Assembly: GCF_022230955.1 (NCBI RefSeq)
Contig: NZ_JAKKFI010000047.1
Location: forward strand, 62,001 to 126,000
Source: Micromonospora cabrerizensis
GTDB lineage: Bacteria > Actinomycetota > Actinomycetes > Mycobacteriales > Micromonosporaceae
Length of the DNA: 64,000 bases
Reading direction: 5' to 3'
Below are positions 62,542-64,000 of this stretch, piece after piece; the first letter of the stretch is position 1; each line of letters opens with the position of its first letter. Below the pieces are notes generated by a model that did no database searches, was not told the origin of the DNA, and worked only from the letters and a program-made list of their open reading frames with translations. Made by a program: the position numbers and the translations under genes.

Positions 62542-63747
62542 ATGCGGGTGCGACGGACAGCGCCGGTGGCGAACGCGGTGGGGCTGCTGGCCGGGTACGC
62601 GCTCGACCGGCTGCTCGGCGACCCACGTCGGTGGCATCCGGTGGCCGGCTTCGGTCAGGCCGCCAGCGCTCTGGAGCGCCGCCTCTACCGGCCGGACCGT
62701 TCGGCGGGTGCGGCGTTCACCGCGCTGGCCGTGGGCGGGCCGGTGCTGCTCGGAGCCGTCGCCGCGGCGGCCACCCGGCACCGGCCGGTGACCCGTGCGG
62801 TGCTCGTGGCTGCCAGCACATGGACCGTGCTGGGCGGCCGTACGCTGCGGCGCGAAGCCACCGTCATGGGTCGGACGCTGCGCGCCGGTGACCTCCCCGC
62901 TGCCCGTCAACGTCTCGGTCACCTCTGCGGCCGGGACCCGTCGACGCTGGGCGAGACCGAGCTGGCCCGCGCCACTGTCGAATCGGTCGCCGAGAACACG
63001 TCCGACGCGGTCGTCGCCCCACTGGTCTGGGGCGCGGTTGCCGGCCTGCCCGGGCTCCTGGGCTACCGCGCGGCGAACACCCTCGACGCGATGGTCGGGC
63101 ACCGATCGGCGCGCTACGCACGGTTCGGCACCCCGGCCGCGCGGCTGGACGACGTCCTCAACCTGGTGCCGTCCCGGCTGACCGGGCTGCTCACCATCGC
63201 TGTCGCGCCCGTCGCGCACGGGGACCGGCAGCGGGCCTGGCAGGTGTGGCGGCGTGACCGCAACGACCACCCGAGCCCCAACGCCGGCCAGTGCGAGGCG
63301 GCGATGGCCGGCGCGCTCGGCGTCCGCCTCGGTGGCCGCAACGTCTACTTCGGGCGCTCCGAGGTGCGGCCGTTCCTCGGCGACGGGCCCCGCCCCGAGG
63401 CCCGGCACCTGAAGCGCGCCGCCCGGATCTCCGGCGCGGTCGGATTGGCGGCGGTCGGGTTGGCGGCCGCGTACCCGGTGACCCTCGGCCGTCTGGTCGG
63501 CGCGGTGGGCCGGCGCGGCTGGGGCGCCGTGACCGGAGGGCGGGGGCTGGTCGTTCTGGCGGGTGGGTTCCGGCCCGGGGCCGCCGTCAGTGGGCGCGGG
63601 CTGCGTGCTGTCGGCGCGGGCGGGGCTGTCGGAGCGGGTGGGGCTGTCGGAGCGCGTGGGGCAGTCGGAGCGGGTGGGGCTGTCGGAGCGCGTGGGGCAG
63701 TCGGATCGAGCGGAATCGTTGGCGCGGGGCGGGGGAGCGGGCGGTGA
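62542..63747 (+). CDS. cobD: Adenosylcobinamide-phosphate synthase CobD/CbiB
   Basis: A 401-residue membrane enzyme of cobalamin synthesis that joins aminopropanol phosphate to cobyric acid. The motifs [40 protein letters not shown] and [20 protein letters not shown] match the family. GGAGGTG precedes ATG 62542. A tail of about 60 residues after the normal end is repetitive ([16 protein letters not shown]) and unlike other CobD proteins. cobQ overlaps its stop by four bases. Confidence 0.92.
   Translation: MRVRRTAPVANAVGLLAGYALDRLLGDPRRWHPVAGFGQAASALERRLYRPDRSAGAAFTALAVGGPVLLGAVAAAATRHRPVTRAVLVAASTWTVLGGRTLRREATVMGRTLRAGDLPAARQRLGHLCGRDPSTLGETELARATVESVAENTSDAVVAPLVWGAVAGLPGLLGYRAANTLDAMVGHRSARYARFGTPAARLDDVLNLVPSRLTGLLTIAVAPVAHGDRQRAWQVWRRDRNDHPSPNAGQCEAAMAGALGVRLGGRNVYFGRSEVRPFLGDGPRPEARHLKRAARISGAVGLAAVGLAAAYPVTLGRLVGAVGRRGWGAVTGGRGLVVLAGGFRPGAAVSGRGLRAVGAGGAVGAGGAVGARGAVGAGGAVGARGAVGSSGIVGAGRGSGR
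63610..63699 (+). repeat. 18-base tandem repeat in the cobD tail
   Basis: Five 18-base units of the type GTCGGAGCGGGTGGGGCT run in frame from 63610 to 63699, with a partial sixth unit. Two variants alternate, making a 36-base higher-order period. Each unit codes six residues (V-G-A-G/R-G-A). Confidence 0.85.
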
Positions 63748-64000
63748 GCGGCGGGCTGCTGGTCGCCGGCACGACCTCCGACGCCGGCAAGAGTGTGCTC
63801 ACCGCCGGAATCTGCCGGTGGCTGCACCGGCAGGGCGTGAAGGTGGCGCCGTACAAGGCACAGAACATGTCGAACAACTCTGCGGTGGTCGTCGGGCCGG
63901 ACGGGCGCGGCGGGGAGATCGGACGAGCCCAGGCCATGCAGGCCGCGGCCTGTGGGCTGGCACCCGACCTGCGGTTCAACCCGGTGCTGCTCAAGCCGGG
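63744..64000 (+). CDS. cobQ: Cobyric acid synthase CobQ, partial
   Basis: The first 85 residues of the enzyme that amidates adenosylcobyrinic a,c-diamide using glutamine and ATP. The N-terminal P-loop-like motif is [17 protein letters not shown], followed by the conserved [12 protein letters not shown]. The gene starts at GTG 63744 inside the last four bases of cobD and runs off the right edge. Confidence 0.92.
   Translation, partial: MSGGLLVAGTTSDAGKSVLTAGICRWLHRQGVKVAPYKAQNMSNNSAVVVGPDGRGGEIGRAQAMQAAACGLAPDLRFNPVLLKP

Noticed and set aside
63610..63699. CRISPR-like array
   Set aside because: The repeats are 18 bases with no spacers and stay in frame inside cobD, so this is a tandem coding repeat.

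Overview
The window is very GC-rich, densely coded and uses GTG starts often. Its gene content (GAF-ANTAR proteins, SpoIIE-type phosphatases, a DUF3817 membrane protein, an F420-type PPOX enzyme, a GPGG small membrane protein, a SigE-family ECF factor) points to a filamentous actinomycete. Micromonospora or a close relative in Micromonosporaceae is the best guess, from gene style only; no ribosomal RNA is present. I see no prophage, insertion sequence or CRISPR array, so this looks like chromosomal backbone with metabolic and regulatory clusters. Family names come from recognising motifs in the translations, not from a database search.

Layout. 1-3281: two SpoIIE-type phosphatases flank a MarR regulator. 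3408-8900: a xylose cluster with a ROK repressor divergent from xylA-xylB, then an MFS transporter behind a strong terminator. 9028-15300: a minus-strand alpha-glucoside operon (binding protein, two permeases, LacI regulator, GH13 glucosidase); no ATPase gene is present, so a shared MsiK-type ATPase is presumed. 15551-18844: an M23 peptidase, a TspO protein and a four-gene operon (nucleotidyltransferase, BON protein, metallophosphoesterase, GPGG protein). 19008-23492: thymidylate kinase-like protein, SDR, epimerase, then a MurR-type regulator coupled to murQ. 23873-29650: a group 2 sigma factor, an NlpC/P60 peptidase and several small membrane or acidic proteins.

30098-31364: a DAHP synthase gene behind a compact leader that encodes Tyr, Trp and Phe close together and ends in a terminator hairpin, which is a likely attenuator. 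31465-36978: a catalase-fold-like protein, an M16 protease pair, asd and a PPOX enzyme. 36995-45828: nucleotidyltransferase, TMEM175 channel coupled to a CBS protein, winged-helix protein, SCP2-like protein coupled to a glycogen-debranching enzyme, acyltransferase, isochorismatase-like hydrolase, GlxA regulator and an unknown protein. 45895-49014: an unusual two-component set with one intact kinase, one degenerate kinase and a response regulator, all overlapping. 49077-57777: VOC protein, two lipoproteins, two paralogous GAF-ANTAR proteins around a cysteine-rich four-helix protein, a STAS protein, an ECF sigma factor with a membrane partner, and a small MerR-like regulator behind a long structured leader. 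58364-64000: a tRNA-Arg(TCT), an unknown protein, a lipase-like hydrolase, an HPF/RaiA protein, an ssb gene with two DnaA boxes upstream, cobD with a tandemly repeated tail, and the start of cobQ.

The main points for a second look are the aromatic-amino-acid leader, the DnaA boxes before ssb, the pseudokinase module, the MurR promoter/operator with a leaderless start, a probable CTG start for the GH13 gene, the structured leader of the second GAF-ANTAR gene, and several intergenic inverted repeats that do not behave like ordinary terminators.
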